Below are positions 33,402 to 44,471 of a stretch of 64,000 nucleotides of DNA, one piece after another. The DNA lies in assembly GCA_025201375.1 (NCBI GenBank), contig JAIWZP010000014.1, positions 62,001 to 126,000 on the forward strand, read 5' to 3'. Position numbers and translations under genes: made by a program. This stretch comes from Gongronella butleri. Lineage: Eukaryota; Mucoromycota; Mucoromycetes; Mucorales; Cunninghamellaceae. Below the pieces are notes generated by a model. It saw only the letters and a list, made by a program, of their open reading frames with translations. It searched no databases and had not been told where the DNA came from. Positions within the stretch are counted from its first letter, which is position 1; the number at the start of each line of letters is the position of its first letter.

Positions 33402-35335
33402 CTAAGAAGCCATCTTAATAGGCGCATCCTTCATCGAGTCCTTCTCGTCCATGGACGAATCGGACGATGGCTGGTCATATTCCACTGTGGCAAGAGGACC
33501 GCGGAACCAATTTTTGGCGCTCAATGCGAACCAGGTGCCAGCCAACAGAATAATAAGCCCCAGCACGGCCACGGCATAATTGGCATTGGTCGGGGTCACA
33601 GGCAACGAGTAGGGGCTGCAGGAAAAAAAAAGATTGTCAGCCAACTCGGTCGTGTCATTTTTTTCCTTTTTTTTTTTTTTTTTTTTAGACTTTTGAGCGT
33701 ACAAGAGGAAGATGACGGAGATGAACAGCGTCCAGAGCGACGCAATGGCGCCGATTGGTGTGGCCCAGCGGCCAAGATGGAAGGGGCCGGGCACAAAGTG
33801 TTTGCGGCCAATGGTGATGCGACAAAAGATGGGGATTGCGTACGAAATATACAGACTGATGCTGGCAAGGTTGAAGACGGCATTGAGCACGGTCATGGAA
33901 ATCAGGCCAAGCAGGCCAAGAAGCGCCGAGCCCAGGATATTGAGCCACACGGCGTTGATGGGCGTCTGTGTCGTTTTGTTCACCTTTTTCCACCAGCGGG
34001 CCATGGGAATCCCATTGTCGCGGCTAAAGGCAAAAATGACACGCGATGTCGCAATGACAGCCGCCGAGCCCGTGAACAACTGCACGAGGATCACCAGGAA
34101 CCACAATCCGAGCGTTGCTTGCTTGCCGCACGCGTCGTACATGACTTGTGCCATGGGCATCTGCAATGGCGAGCTCAAAACGGCGTCCACGTCCTTGACA
34201 CTGAAGCACACGGCCAAAAGAAGCAGCCAGCCGGCAACGGCTGTGGAAATCACCGACAAAATAATTGCCTTTGGTCCAGCGCGATTGGCATTGCGCGACT
34301 CTTCAGCAATATTGGCAGCACCCGCGTAGCCTATAAAATATTAAAAAAAAAAAATGAGATTTTCGTCACGGAGCGCCGTCTTTTTTTTTCAATATTGTTG
34401 TACCTGACATGGTCCAGACGGCGTTGAGCATGCCGAGGAAAAAGGCGAATCCGGCATTCCATCCCGATGGCGACGCGTCATAATGTGTAAATACCCATTC
34501 GGCGGAATTGCGCTCGGACGGCAGTGCAAACAGACACACAATGACGACGACGGTGGACACCAGGTTGAGCAGCACGTAAAAGTTATTGACGACAGCTAAG
34601 ATTTGTGTGGGCAATGAGCCGACAAGGCCATGGACAACGAGAATCGCGTAATAAAGACCAAGACATTGCGCGGTCGTCGGGACAAATGCATTGTCTGTCG
34701 CAAGCGTCACCTCGGCAAAGATCATCTGCGTCAGACTCCAGTCAATGGACGCCACAAGAGCCACATTGCCAAGTACATTGAACCAGCCTGTCATCCATGT
34801 GATCAGCGCCATCCGCCGTTCGCCCGCATCTCCGCTGCCTTGCGACATCTTGGACGCGTAAAAATATACACCGCCACCAGCGGGCATCGCACTGCACAGC
34901 TCCGCAAGGCTAAGGGCAACTTTATGGAGGAGAGTAACACCAAAAAAAAAAAAAGAAGTGAGCGGGCGCCCAAAATGATAAAAAAAGGGGGGATCGGCGG
35001 CTGGACCCGACCTTCTGGAAAATCCACACCTCTTTTTTTTTTTTAGGCACGTGAGCGGGCCTCGTTCTCCCTTTTTTTTCGAGTGTCTTACCGCAAATCA
35101 CAAAAAGACTTGCCACCGGCCATCCATAGACCATGCTTGCACTGCTGCCCAAGGACATTGGGTATTGTAGACTTGCAGACACAGACGCTAGCACGCCCAT
35201 GATGGAGAAAGCAACGCAAAAGAGCGAGAGCGAGTTGAATTCGCGCTTGAATTCTTGCTTGTAGCCCAGGCTGGCCAGCACCAGTGCGTCTTCCGTTTCA
35301 ATTTGAAATTCGGCCTTTTCAAGTTCACGCGCCAT
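33402..35335 (-). CDS. APC-family amino-acid/GABA-type permease
   Basis: Minus strand, exons 35335..35092, 34919..34404, 34330..33703, 33615..33402; 533 aa. Twelve hydrophobic segments are evident. Motifs of the fungal amino acid/choline transporter branch (Uga4, Hnm1 relatives) include NSLSLFCVAFSIMGVLAS in TM1, AELCSAMPAGGGVYFY after TM2, SGYAGAANIAEESRNA in the TM6-7 region, TSRVIFAFSRDNGIP near TM8, and FPYSLPVTPTNANYA in the last loop. It likely imports amino acids, GABA or polyamine-like amines across the plasma membrane. Specificity is not readable. The N-terminal acidic leader and the C-terminal Ser/Asp-rich tail are cytosolic. The exon 2 acceptor was chosen at 34920-34921 (AAAG), which restores ALSLAELCSAMP. 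Confidence 0.88.
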
Positions 35336-35932
35336 TGGAATCAAAAGGAATAAAAAGAGAACAATGAACAAGAAAAAACAAAAACGATCAAAAAGGGATA
35401 AAAAAAAAGACCTGTTCTTATAAAGCAAAGCATGAAAAAAGGCCCTTTTGATACGCGTTTTGCACAAAAGATAATGATAATCTCCTATGTTTGACAACAA
35501 CGTTGACCGTGTCTGTGGGGTACGAGACGGGAAAAGAGATGCATGGGCCTCGTCCTGGCCAACAGTTGAGATGTGATCACAGAAAGAAATCAGCGGAATT
35601 CGAAAATGAAAGATAAAGGCCTCCTCGGATACCAAATTAGGGAGACGCGACGAATGCTTATCATTATCATTGCTGAAACGGGCCGTTGCAAAACGACCAT
35701 GAGCAGCTGTCATATTTTTTTACGTAAAGAAAGCATGCTAATTTTCTATCGTGCACCACGACGCGCTATCCCATTTTTTTTACGTACAAGATGCCACACC
35801 TCCTTGCGGCGGACTTGATAGGAAAAAAAAGTGCGCCAGGGGCGCATAATAATGAACGCATTGATTATCTTGCTTGTCCTAGATCCCCTTCTTTCTTTGT
35901 TATTTTTTCTTTTCTTTTTACTCAACACTATC
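35336..35932. promoter_or_regulatory. Divergent promoter region, permease/MATE exporter
   Basis: About 600 bp between two divergently transcribed membrane-transporter genes. A short string, TTTTTTTTACGTA, recurs (35716-35727 region and 35773-35785). No gene. Confidence 0.4.
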
Positions 35933-36250
35933 ATGACAATTGAGCTTCCTGCAGATGAGCGCCAGCCCCTTTTGGCCAACACAGACGATGTGCCATTACC
36001 AAGCTACGCCAAGGAAGTGTGGATCTTGTTCAAGACATCCTTGCCCGTGATTTTTGCCTACACTCTTCAAAACTCATTACAAACAGGCTGTATTTTGCTT
36101 GTCGGTCGCCTTGGACCGGAGGAATTGGCCGCATCCGCCTTTGCTTTTATGCTCGCCATGGTCACCGGCTGGATTCTGGCGCTCGGTGGCTCGACAGCCT
36201 TGGGTAAGTTGGGCGACAATGGTCATTTTCCGCGTCAAAATGCTCATTTC

Positions 36251-36289
<39 letters not shown>

Positions 36290-37562
36290 TATGTGCGTGC
36301 TGCAGATACACTTTGCTCTCAATCTTGGACGGCTTCCAGCAATCCCCATAACATTGGCATCCTGTTGCAACGCGCTTACATGGTGCTACTCCTCTGTTTC
36401 ATCCCAATTGCCGTACTTTGGGCCTTTGTCGAGCCGGTGCTACTTTTGCTGGGCCAGGATCCGCTGCTTTGTCAAATGACACAGACTTTCTTGCGTTACC
36501 TTGTCTTTGGTATGAAAAAAAATGGGCAATTGGCTTGGACTCACGTATTTTTTTTCCTTTTTTTCTTTTCTTTTGTGCATAGGTGCACCGGCATACATTT
36601 GCTTCGAGGCGACGAAAAAGTATTTGCAAGCGCAAGGGATTATGAATGCCGGCAGCTATGTTTTGATGATTTGCTCGCCAATCAACCTGGGGATCAATTA
36701 TGTGTTCATCTATGCGCTTGATTACGGCTTCATTGGCGCGCCAATTGCCACTTCCATCACTTATTGGCTGATGTTTGCTCTGTTGATTGCGTACATCCGC
36801 TTCGTTGAAGGCTCTGCTGGATGGGGTGGGTTCAGCCGCAAGGCATTTGATCATTGGCGACCTTTCCTCAAGTTGGTGGGCACTGGAACCATCATGGTCG
36901 CCACTGAATGGGTTGCATTTGAAGTTGTCGCGCTTGCAGCGGGCCGTCTCGGCACAACTCCGCTTGCTGCGCAGAGCGTGATCATGACGACAGATCAGAT
37001 CCTCAACACGGTGCCATTTGGCATTGGTGTCGCGTCGTCGAATCGCGTCGGCAATCTGATTGGCGGCGGATCTGCGCGTGGCGCCAAGGTGGCTGCGAAT
37101 CTCAGCGCCATGATGGCTGCAACGATCGGCTTGCTCATCATGGTCGTCATGCTGCTCTTCCGCAATTCCTTTGGCTATCTTTTCTCGGATGACGAGGACG
37201 TTGTCGATCTCGTGAGCCACGTTTTGCCCTGGGTCGCTGCTTTCCAGATTGCCGATGGTGTCGCTGGCTCGTGTGGAGGCAGTCTGCGAGGCATGGGCAA
37301 CCAGCATCTCGGTGCCGCCGTCAATGTCGTCAGCTACTATCTCATTGCCCTGCCCATCGGCATTTACCTCGCGTTCCAGGGCGGAATGGGCCTCACGGGC
37401 CTGTGGGTCGGCCAATGCCTCGCCCTATTCCTTGTCGGCATCATCGAATGGGCACTCATCATCTTCACAAACTGGAACAAGGAGGTGGAAAAGTGCTTTG
37501 CACGCATCGAGGCCGAAAATGGCGGAAAACACCCCGATGCCAACCAAGAAAACGCGTCCTAG
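35933..37562 (+). CDS. MATE-family multidrug/toxic-compound exporter
   Basis: join(35933..36203, 36306..36509, 36583..37562), 484 aa. Two homologous halves of six helices. Fungal/plant MATE landmarks are: SLPVIFAYTLQNSLQTGCILLVGRLG in TM1; ALDTLCSQSW joined across intron 1 (the usual ALxTLCGQA region); RYLVFGAPAYICFEATKKYLQAQGIM joined across intron 2; TEWVAFEVVALAAGRLG; GVASSNRVGNLIGGG; and GSLRGMGNQHLGA. These antiporters expel organic cations using H+ or Na+ gradients. I chose the Met at MTIELPADE; an in-frame Met 81 bp upstream would add a hydrophobic, T-rich leader that looks like UTR. Intron 1 contains T34 at 36255-36288. Confidence 0.9.
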
Positions 37563-38071
37563 TTACTTTTTTCTCTTTTTTTTTTCTTGTGCTTGATTAT
37601 CATTTTATCTTTTCTCATTCTCATCATTCGAAATAAACAACAATTGTGTATAAATTCATCGTGTTTACTCTTGCTGCAATCGTTTTAGACACGATCAGAT
37701 GGATTTTTTTGTCTTTTTTTTTTTCTTTCTTTTTGCACAAACGCGCTTAGGACTCGTTCACGTTGCACATAAAGCCAATGTCCGACGGCCATGCTCGGTT
37801 GCCCCGCCCATCTTGCCTTTTTCAGGTCAATTTGATAAGATAGCCGCCCGCATTTTTTGTACGTTATAAAAAAGGCCATGAATCGCCTATCACTCAGACC
37901 GGATCAAAGAGAATTTTGTACGTAAAAAAAAAGTGCGGGGGTCGCTGCCCCAGGACTGTGGCATGCCATGGAAAACGAGGATGTGTCGCTTATAAAAGAC
38001 GCGCTTTGTTCTTTTTTTTTTCTTTCAAATTATCATTGACTAAGCTCAAGATTCTTACACAAATCATCCTC
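37563..38071. other. Intergenic spacer
   Basis: 3' flank of the MATE gene and promoter of the ureohydrolase gene. AATAAA lies near 37631. A short element, TTTTTGTACGTTATAAAA (about 37854), could act as a TATA region for a start further right. No gene is seen. Confidence 0.4.
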
Positions 38072-38368
38072 ATGTTGTTTCAAGTCTGTCTCGTTGCCCT
38101 TGGCGTGACATCCATCCTTGCCAAGCCAATTGTGCCCGTTGAACACGATCTGCGCGTGAACCAGATCCCAATTCAGAGCTCAAACACCTTTGACGTGCCC
38201 ACGGAGGGCGGCACTGGCGGCGATGGCGACAAGACGGCCGACGCGGTCTTTGCCGGCATCTCCACCTTTGCTCATCTGCCTTATGAAAAGTGCTGGGATA
38301 ACAAGGACGCTACCTTTGACATTGCCTTCCTTGGCGCGCCTCTGGACACCGCCACAAGCTATCGCCCT

Positions 38369-38401
<33 letters not shown>

Positions 38402-39460
38402 CAGACAAAAAGATTATCTTACACCGCTATTTTTTTTTTTTTTTGTGATCAGGCGCGCGCTTCGGCCCCTCGGGCATCCGTGACATTTCTCGCCGTCTCA
38501 CCTTGTATGGCGGCTACAATGTACCTCTGGATGTCAATCCCTTCCGTGATTGGGCCAAGATTGTCGACTGTGGTGATATCTTTGCTACGTAAAATTCAAA
38601 AAAGAAAAAAAAGAGAAAAAGCGCAGAATCTTACTTTAGTTTTTGCTCTAGTTCCTATGACAATGAACTTGCCTTCCGTCAAATCACTGAGGGTCATCAA
38701 GCACTGTTGCATCGCACTCCAGCAAACCCCAAGTATGGCAAAAACCCTCGACTAATCACTTTGGGCGGGGATCACAGCATTACCTATTCTATGTTGAAGA
38801 GTATGCATTCCGCCTATGGCCCTGTGTCCGTGATCCACTTTGATTCTCATCTGGATACGTGGAAGCCCAAGGTGTTTGGCGGTGCCAAATCGGACGTTGC
38901 CGCCCTGAACCATGGCACGTACTTTTATCACGCGTCGCAAGAAGGCTTCATCAAGAAGGACTCGTCCATCCACGCCGGCATTCGCACCACGCTCTCGGGC
39001 CCCTCTGACTATGAAAATGACGCCGAGCAGGGCTTCCAGATCGTCGAAGCGCGCGACATTGACACCATTGGCACCAATGGTATTATTGAAAAGATCCGCC
39101 AGCGTGTCGGTGACAACCCCGTCTATCTCTCCATCGACATTGATGTGCTTGATCCCAGGTACGATGCACTTCTTGCCCCTGAACAAAAAATCACGTACAA
39201 TAATTATGCTTACACTTTTTTTTTTGTCATTTAGTGCTGCTCCTGCGACCGGTACGCCCGAAACCGGTGGCTGGTCGACGCGCGAGCTGCGCCGCATCAT
39301 CCGTGGTCTGGATGGTCTGAAGCTGATTGGTGCTGATATTGTCGAGGTTGCTCCTGCGTACGACACCAATGCCCAAATCACCGCATTGGCCGCGTCAGAC
39401 CTACTGTACGAGGTCATGTCACTAATGGTTAAAACCCCTCTCCAGACCGTGTCCGAATAA
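38072..39460 (+). CDS. Secreted agmatinase-like ureohydrolase
   Basis: join(38072..38369, 38453..38588, 38652..39158, 39235..39460), 388 aa. The first 18 residues ([17 protein letters not shown]) form a signal peptide. The arginase/agmatinase/formiminoglutamase fold follows. Metal-binding motifs are [14 protein letters not shown] (canonical D-A-H-x-D, with Ser for Ala) and [10 protein letters not shown], plus [11 protein letters not shown] near the C-terminus. [18 protein letters not shown] is the usual N-terminal agmatinase motif, joined across intron 1. The reaction is probably hydrolysis of agmatine or a related guanidino compound to urea and an amine, using a binuclear Mn2+ centre. The secretory leader suggests an extracellular or vacuolar role. 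Intron 1 has A29 right after the donor and T15 close to the acceptor. Confidence 0.9.
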
Positions 39461-39707
39461 GAAGCATCCACGTCCATTTGGCATCTCAATTATGTAAATT
39501 AAAATCGATTTATTTAAAAACAAAGCCAATAATGCCGGGGATGCCGTTTTTCGCCGTGATGGCGCACCAAGTGATAATTGTAAACTTTACTGCAGGGAAA
39601 ACAGGCTTGCATTGATGAACAGCGGCAATTCTAGAGATCATTTGCTATATTGCTGCTCATTGATGCCTTTTCTAATGAATACAATAAATTTTGCACATTC
39701 AAACAAG
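39461..39707. other. Intergenic spacer
   Basis: 3' flank of the ureohydrolase gene, leading into dispersed repeat family 2. I see nothing else. Confidence 0.4.
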
Positions 39708-39962
39708 ACAGCAATCATTTTGATAGGCTTTTTTGTTGCAAATTTTGCGCTGAATCCATTGCAGCAAGTTTTGAGCTGGATCAGCCAAGTGAATGTTGAA
39801 ATAAACCCCAAATAGGACATATTTAGTGTTTTTTGGAATTTGTGGACTCGAAAAAAAAATCAGGCACACCCATCCCGCGCACTGGCTATGGTTCATGCAG
39901 AAACGCATTTTTCATCGGCGGACAGCCAGGTTGTAAAAGATTTTCTGGATGCACAACAGGGT
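39708..39962 (+). repeat. Dispersed repeat family 2, copy B
   Basis: Second copy of the element at 17405-17655, same orientation. Shared strings are GCTTTTTTGTTGCAAATTTT, GCGCTGAATC, ATCAGCCAAGTG, TTTTTTGGAATTTG, CATTTTTCATCGGCGGACAG and TTTCTGGATGCACAAC. The similarity ends abruptly on the right at about 39962. Confidence 0.7.
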
Positions 39963-41418
39963 CATCAATCACAGAAACGGCATCGTGAGTCAAAGATGCT
40001 TTTTTCCAACATACTGCCAGGGGCCAGGCTCGCAATAACAGGGTACCAGGGCACGGTGACTCGCTGGTTGTTGGTCGGAGCGGGTTTATTACATTCGAAA
40101 GTGAAGAGAGCCATTTGATAGAAATTTATAACAAGAGAGAGAAAAAAAGCAAAACAAAAGCAGAGGACGGGGAAAAACAAATGGGCAGGCAGGCAGGCAG
40201 GGTAGAGGTTGTAAGAGAGAGAGAGGTCAGAGAGATGTCAGATTTCAGATGTACCAGGTGAAGAGAAAAGGCGAGACTTGAGCGATAATGGGCTGTATTT
40301 ATGCCTTTTCTTCTTCACCTTGGCCATTGGACGTGCAAAGGGGTATCTGGCCGATGAAAACATGGTGCCAAGCGCGTGGAGAAAACGAGGGTATCAAAAA
40401 TGGACGTAAATTGACAAGAATGGACGCGCCTTGACAAAGATGGGTGTGGCGTAGCCGAAAAGGGACGTGTTGACAGGTCAGCACGTAAATAAAACGCCCA
40501 GTGCCAATTGTGGCATCGAGTAGCCGAGGGAGAAAAGTTGGCATGAATAAAAGGGGCTGGCCTATGGGAATTGGTGCTGCTTGTGCTTGGTTTCTTGCTT
40601 TGCTTTTTTTTTTTTTTAAAGTGCGGCCATCGGCGCGCTACACGCGCCTCAGGCCTTTGCGGGCTGACACGTGCGTGTGATTTGACGCTTTGCCCGTGCG
40701 CCTAGGTGTGGGCCGTGACACATACATACTTATTTTGCGCAACAAAATATAAATTCGCCTCCCCCGATAAAGCACTAACTAGTATTTTAGATGTTATCAA
40801 GGGTGTAGAAACTTGTGACAATGCTTAAATTGTATGTTCAATTGGTGGATTTGTAAAGTATTTTCTCGAATAATGCGGTTTGCCTTAATGGAAGTGCCTC
40901 AAAAACGACTTAAATCATCATTTTGTTTCGCTTGCCGATGAAAAATTTAATTTAGAATTAAATAAATTACTTACACGGTGTATGTTGGCTTGGAAAAGCT
41001 TTGAGGAAATAGCACTTTACGACATTTTGACCGATTTTGATTATTGGCGGTAGATGTGAGATTTTTTTTCGCGTTTTTACCAAGAGGGCAAGGCACAAAA
41101 GTGACACCATTTGGTTCCCTAGGTAAGCCTGGTCTTTATTGTATTCATGCGCTGTGTGTGGGTAAACTTGAATAAATCAATCAACAGCTCACACTTTTTT
41201 TTTTGCCTACTCCTTACGAGAATATTATCTGACCGAGTATGGCCTTATTCTCAAGAAGCGCGTCATAGACCATACTTGCACCACGCCGGTGCCCGCCAAG
41301 GCCTCAGTGTCAGCAAGTCCCAGAAGCACCACGTTGGAAAAGGGAAGAGAGACGCTGACTGGTTTTTTAGGGCTTTGTAACGTGCATACATTGTGGCGAC
41401 ACACATAGCCGCCAAAAG
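39963..41418. other. Gene-poor spacer
   Basis: About 1.45 kb without a supportable gene. It holds a (GGCA)n tetranucleotide near 40181-40201, GAGA tracts and several ACGTG/ACGCG words. The stretch 41203-41385 stays open in two frames and could be an exon of the relic that follows, but I recognise no domain. Confidence 0.4.
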
Positions 41419-41724
41419 ATGATCGTGCACCGGTGCGCCGAGATGGACGACCAGCCCAAGCCAGACGATTTGATAGATGTGGCCATGACCGTGAGCAAGG
41501 TGCACTCTATTGAGGTGTCAATGGCATCTATGGTGAAGACCATCCTTTCAACGACACATCTGGTAAAACACGGGGTTGAGGAAGGATTTCGTGTCTACAG
41601 ACCTAAGCGCCTGATTTTTTTTATTTTTTGACGCTTTTTTAGGAGAACGACCCCGAGCGAGTCATGTGCGACGCTTGCGGCGTGGAATTGAACAACGATT
41701 CTCTGTATGATATATGCACTTGAT
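41419..41724 (+). pseudogene. Gene relic with a zinc-finger-like Cys pair
   Basis: An ORF starting at 41419 reads MIVHRCAEMDDQPKPDDL..MVKTILSTTHL. Splicing a GTAAAA donor near 41561 to the TTTTTTAG acceptor at about 41641 would join it in frame to ENDPERVMCDACGVEL, which then hits a TGA at about 41722. The CxxC pair preceded by an acidic turn resembles the zinc-binding insert of ubiquitin-specific proteases. Downstream pieces near 41860-41990 (basic KAKKKV, then KRLTFVILS) could be further decayed exons. There is no intact gene. Family assignment is a guess. Confidence 0.25.
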
Positions 41725-42059
41725 GAAGCATCTTGTAAGCCAAACTTCCGACAATAGCAATTGATCATCATGATGCTAATCAAGCAGCAAGGCAATGTGT
41801 AGTAGGGCGTCCTTGGCTACGTGGTGGACGCCGCCAACACGTGTTCAACTTGCCGCGTTTACTTTTTCTCGCAAGGCCAAAAAGAAAGTCACCCGACAAC
41901 CACTCAGCACAAGGTATGATGATTCATTTTTATTTATTCATGTGATTACTCGTCTCACCTGTATTTTTCTATTTAGAAACGTCTCACCTTCGTAATATTA
42001 AGCATGAACAAGGGATTATTAATAAATGGCGCGTAGCTGATTTTTTTAATCTCTTTAGA

Positions 42060-43300
42060 CCGGCGAACATGCTTGCGACTTTTGAGGTGGCATCTCTTTC
42101 TGAACACAAAAAGCCGGTGATGTCAAGTTTTTTCAGAGATCGGATCACTCAGTCCTGAGAACATTCATTTTTTACAAAATCAGGGCCAAATTGGAATCAA
42201 AACGACCGCTCACGGCTAACTCGCCGAAAACTTGAAGCGATATCCCCAAACCACAAGCGTTTTCACCACGTTTGCCCACCAATTCATTTGAGGTGACTCG
42301 CGTGTCGGGACGCTCAGCTGTTGCCGCAGTACGAGACCAAATGGTGGTGATATGTATGTCCTTTACGCCTACGAAACTAGCGCTTCATCAGAAACGTGCT
42401 CATCTGGTCTCAAATTTGGACCAGTTGAATGCAAACCCAATTCTTCAGCGCTGTTAAGTTTTTTCATTAATCGGATCACTCAGTCGCGAGAAAGATCGAG
42501 ATTCGTGTTTGTTAGTGAAAACCCAGCGCAAAACAATATTTTACGCGTTTCTCTAGATAAGGCTTATCATCTGACTCCAACTTTTGGTCAATGGATACTC
42601 GACTCAAAAATACGATAATGTCAAGTTTTTTCTCAAATCGGATCACTCAGCCCAGAGAAAATGCATTTTTCATAAGTTCAGGGCCAAATCGGGAGCAAAT
42701 CGATCCCTGAAGGCTAACTCGCCGAAAACTTGAAGCGATATCCCCAACTACAAGCGCTTTTACCGCGTTTGGCCGCTGATTCTTTTCATCATGTGACCTG
42801 CGTGTCGGGGCGCTCAGCCGTTGTCGCGGTACGAGACCAAATGGTGGTGATATTACGTCCTTTACGCCTACGAAACTAGCGCTTCCTCAGAAACTCGCTC
42901 ATCAGGTCCCAAATTTGGACAAGTTGGTGGCAACCCCAATTCTTCAATAATATTAATTTTTTTCGCGAATCGGATCACTCAGTCTCGAGAGTCTCGAGAT
43001 CCGTATTTGCTAGTGAATTCCCGAGTCAAACAATATTTTACGCGTTTCTCCCGATGAATTTGACCGTATGGCGCCAAATTTAGACCAGTGGATAGCCGAC
43101 CCAGGACACCAATGATTCCAAGTTTTTTCGCGAATTGGATCACTCAGTCTTGAGAAATCTCGATATTCATGTTTGCTAGTGAAACTCCTCAGCCAAAATA
43201 AAATTTTACGCGTTTCTTCCGGTGAACTCGATCACGTGGCGCCAAATTTAGACCAGTGAATGGTCAACTCAAAACGTCAATGATTCCAAGTTTTTTTTTA
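42060..43300 (+). repeat. 166-bp tandem satellite with trimeric higher-order repeat
   Basis: Seven monomers recur at even spacing. The core TCGGATCACTCAG (variants TCGGGACGCTCAG, TCGGGGCGCTCAG, TTGGATCACTCAG) begins at about 42141, 42306, 42472, 42639, 42806, 42971 and 43136, so steps are 165-167 bp. A 498-bp higher-order unit (three monomers) repeats: GCCGAAAACTTGAAGCGAT occurs at about 42222 and again at about 42720. GAGACCAAATGGTGGTGATAT and TTTACGCCTACGAAACTAGC also recur about 500 bp apart. The last monomers carry TTTTACGCGTTTCT.CCG and GGCGCCAAATTTAGACCAGTG in direct repeat. The array fades into unrelated sequence near 43300. No coding frame spans it. Confidence 0.9.
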
Positions 43301-43824
43301 CACTTGGCATGAAATCAGGGCTTTTTTGCTTCCAATTTGCACAAAAGGGTGAATTTGATGAAATGGAGACGATCTAATCATCACAGGGTTGAAAGAGTGG
43401 GCTCATTTCAATGACAAAGCGTACAATTGTTTGATTTGGACGAAGCATCACATCGAAAACGAGTGTGGTTACAGAGAAACGTCCAAATTACAGTAAAAAT
43501 GAATGCATCATCCTCTTTTATACAACAATCAGTATAATTCAAGCAGCTAATCAATTGATTAAAAATACAAAAAGAAAGTGTTATCGACAACAGGAGCAAA
43601 GATGTTGCCAAGCAAAAACGCGTAAATGCGTATAAAAATGCGATTTTTTGTTGGCCCGCTTGAGATTAAAGGCCAGGAGCAGGTTGTCGGGGCATATACC
43701 CTGCATCCCAAAACAATGCGGGGCGGCGTCAGCCACTTACAATTGGCCCCCGCTGTGAGCTTTGACAGCCTAATTTTCCTTTTTCTTCCTTTCCCTCTTC
43801 TTTTCTTCACCTCACATTAACAAC
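43301..43824 (+). promoter_or_regulatory. Spacer and promoter of the TIM10 gene
   Basis: About 500 bp between the satellite and TIM10. The final 60 bp form a C/T-rich 5' leader ending in CACATTAACAAC before the ATG. No gene is seen. Confidence 0.4.
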
Positions 43825-44316
43825 ATGTCGTTCTTTGGCGCCGGTGGTATGCAGTCGCAGCAAGCTGTCAACCCTCAAAACATCGCAATGGCCGAGCAGG
43901 AGCTCGAAATGGTCACGGATCTCTTCAACCGGTAAGCAGCCGCCCTTTTTTTTTCGTTTCTTCTCCATGACGACACCAAAAGTGCAAATTCGGTGCTTTT
44001 GGGCCTTTTGTCTTGCGATTTTCTTTGTCACAGCAGGCTGCACAATCGTCTTTTTACCATTAAAGGCTGTACGCCGTGCCGTCGTTTTCTTTTTTCCGGG
44101 GCAACAGCCAAATGTTTGACTCACCGTGTCGAATTTTTTTCTTTTAGCATTGCCGACTCGTGCTACGCCAAGTGCGTGTCCAAGGAGTATGCCCAGGGTG
44201 AATTGACCCAGGGTGAGGCCGTGTGCATTGATCGCTGCGTCGCCAAATTCTTCGAGGTCAACACCAAGGTTGGCGAGAAAATGCAGCAAATGGGTCAACA
44301 AAACATGCCCAAATAG
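43825..44316 (+). CDS. TIM10: Tim10, small TIM chaperone of the mitochondrial intermembrane space
   Basis: join(43825..43931, 44148..44316), 91 aa. The twin CX3C motifs are present (SCYAKC and CIDRC, separated by a helix-turn-helix hairpin of usual length). The N-terminal helix carries AEQELEMVTDLFNRI, typical of Tim10 rather than Tim9. With Tim9 it forms the hexamer that escorts carrier proteins and beta-barrel precursors across the intermembrane space; the disulfides are made by Mia40. The single intron splits the codon for Arg just before IADSCYAKC. A convergent gene ends 156 bp downstream. Confidence 0.95.
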
Positions 44317-44471
44317 ACCAGCACCCCCCTTCCCCCTCCGATAGATCATTGTATACATCTCTCTCTTTTTGTGAATATGATAAAAACAACCCCCTTCTTC
44401 CTACTCTCCTTCACTTTTTAGGTCTCAATGACGAGAATGCAAGGCATTGCGTGCCAACTTCGTGATTTTTA

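Noticed and set aside
33384..34427. 347-codon plus-strand frame
   Set aside because: Runs antisense through permease exons and across its introns; low-complexity F/K stretches come from intron homopolymers.
35852..35932. Upstream in-frame Met for the MATE protein
   Set aside because: It would add a T-rich hydrophobic leader that reads like 5' UTR; MATE proteins start with a polar cytosolic segment, as the chosen Met gives.
36399..37415. 338-codon minus-strand frame
   Set aside because: Antisense shadow of the last MATE exons; no independent signal.
42272..42618. Open frames inside the satellite
   Set aside because: Frames are not conserved between monomers; the array is explained by tandem repetition.
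42060..43300. CRISPR-like array
   Set aside because: Units are long (166 bp) and diverged throughout, with no short identical repeats separating unique spacers; the window is eukaryotic.
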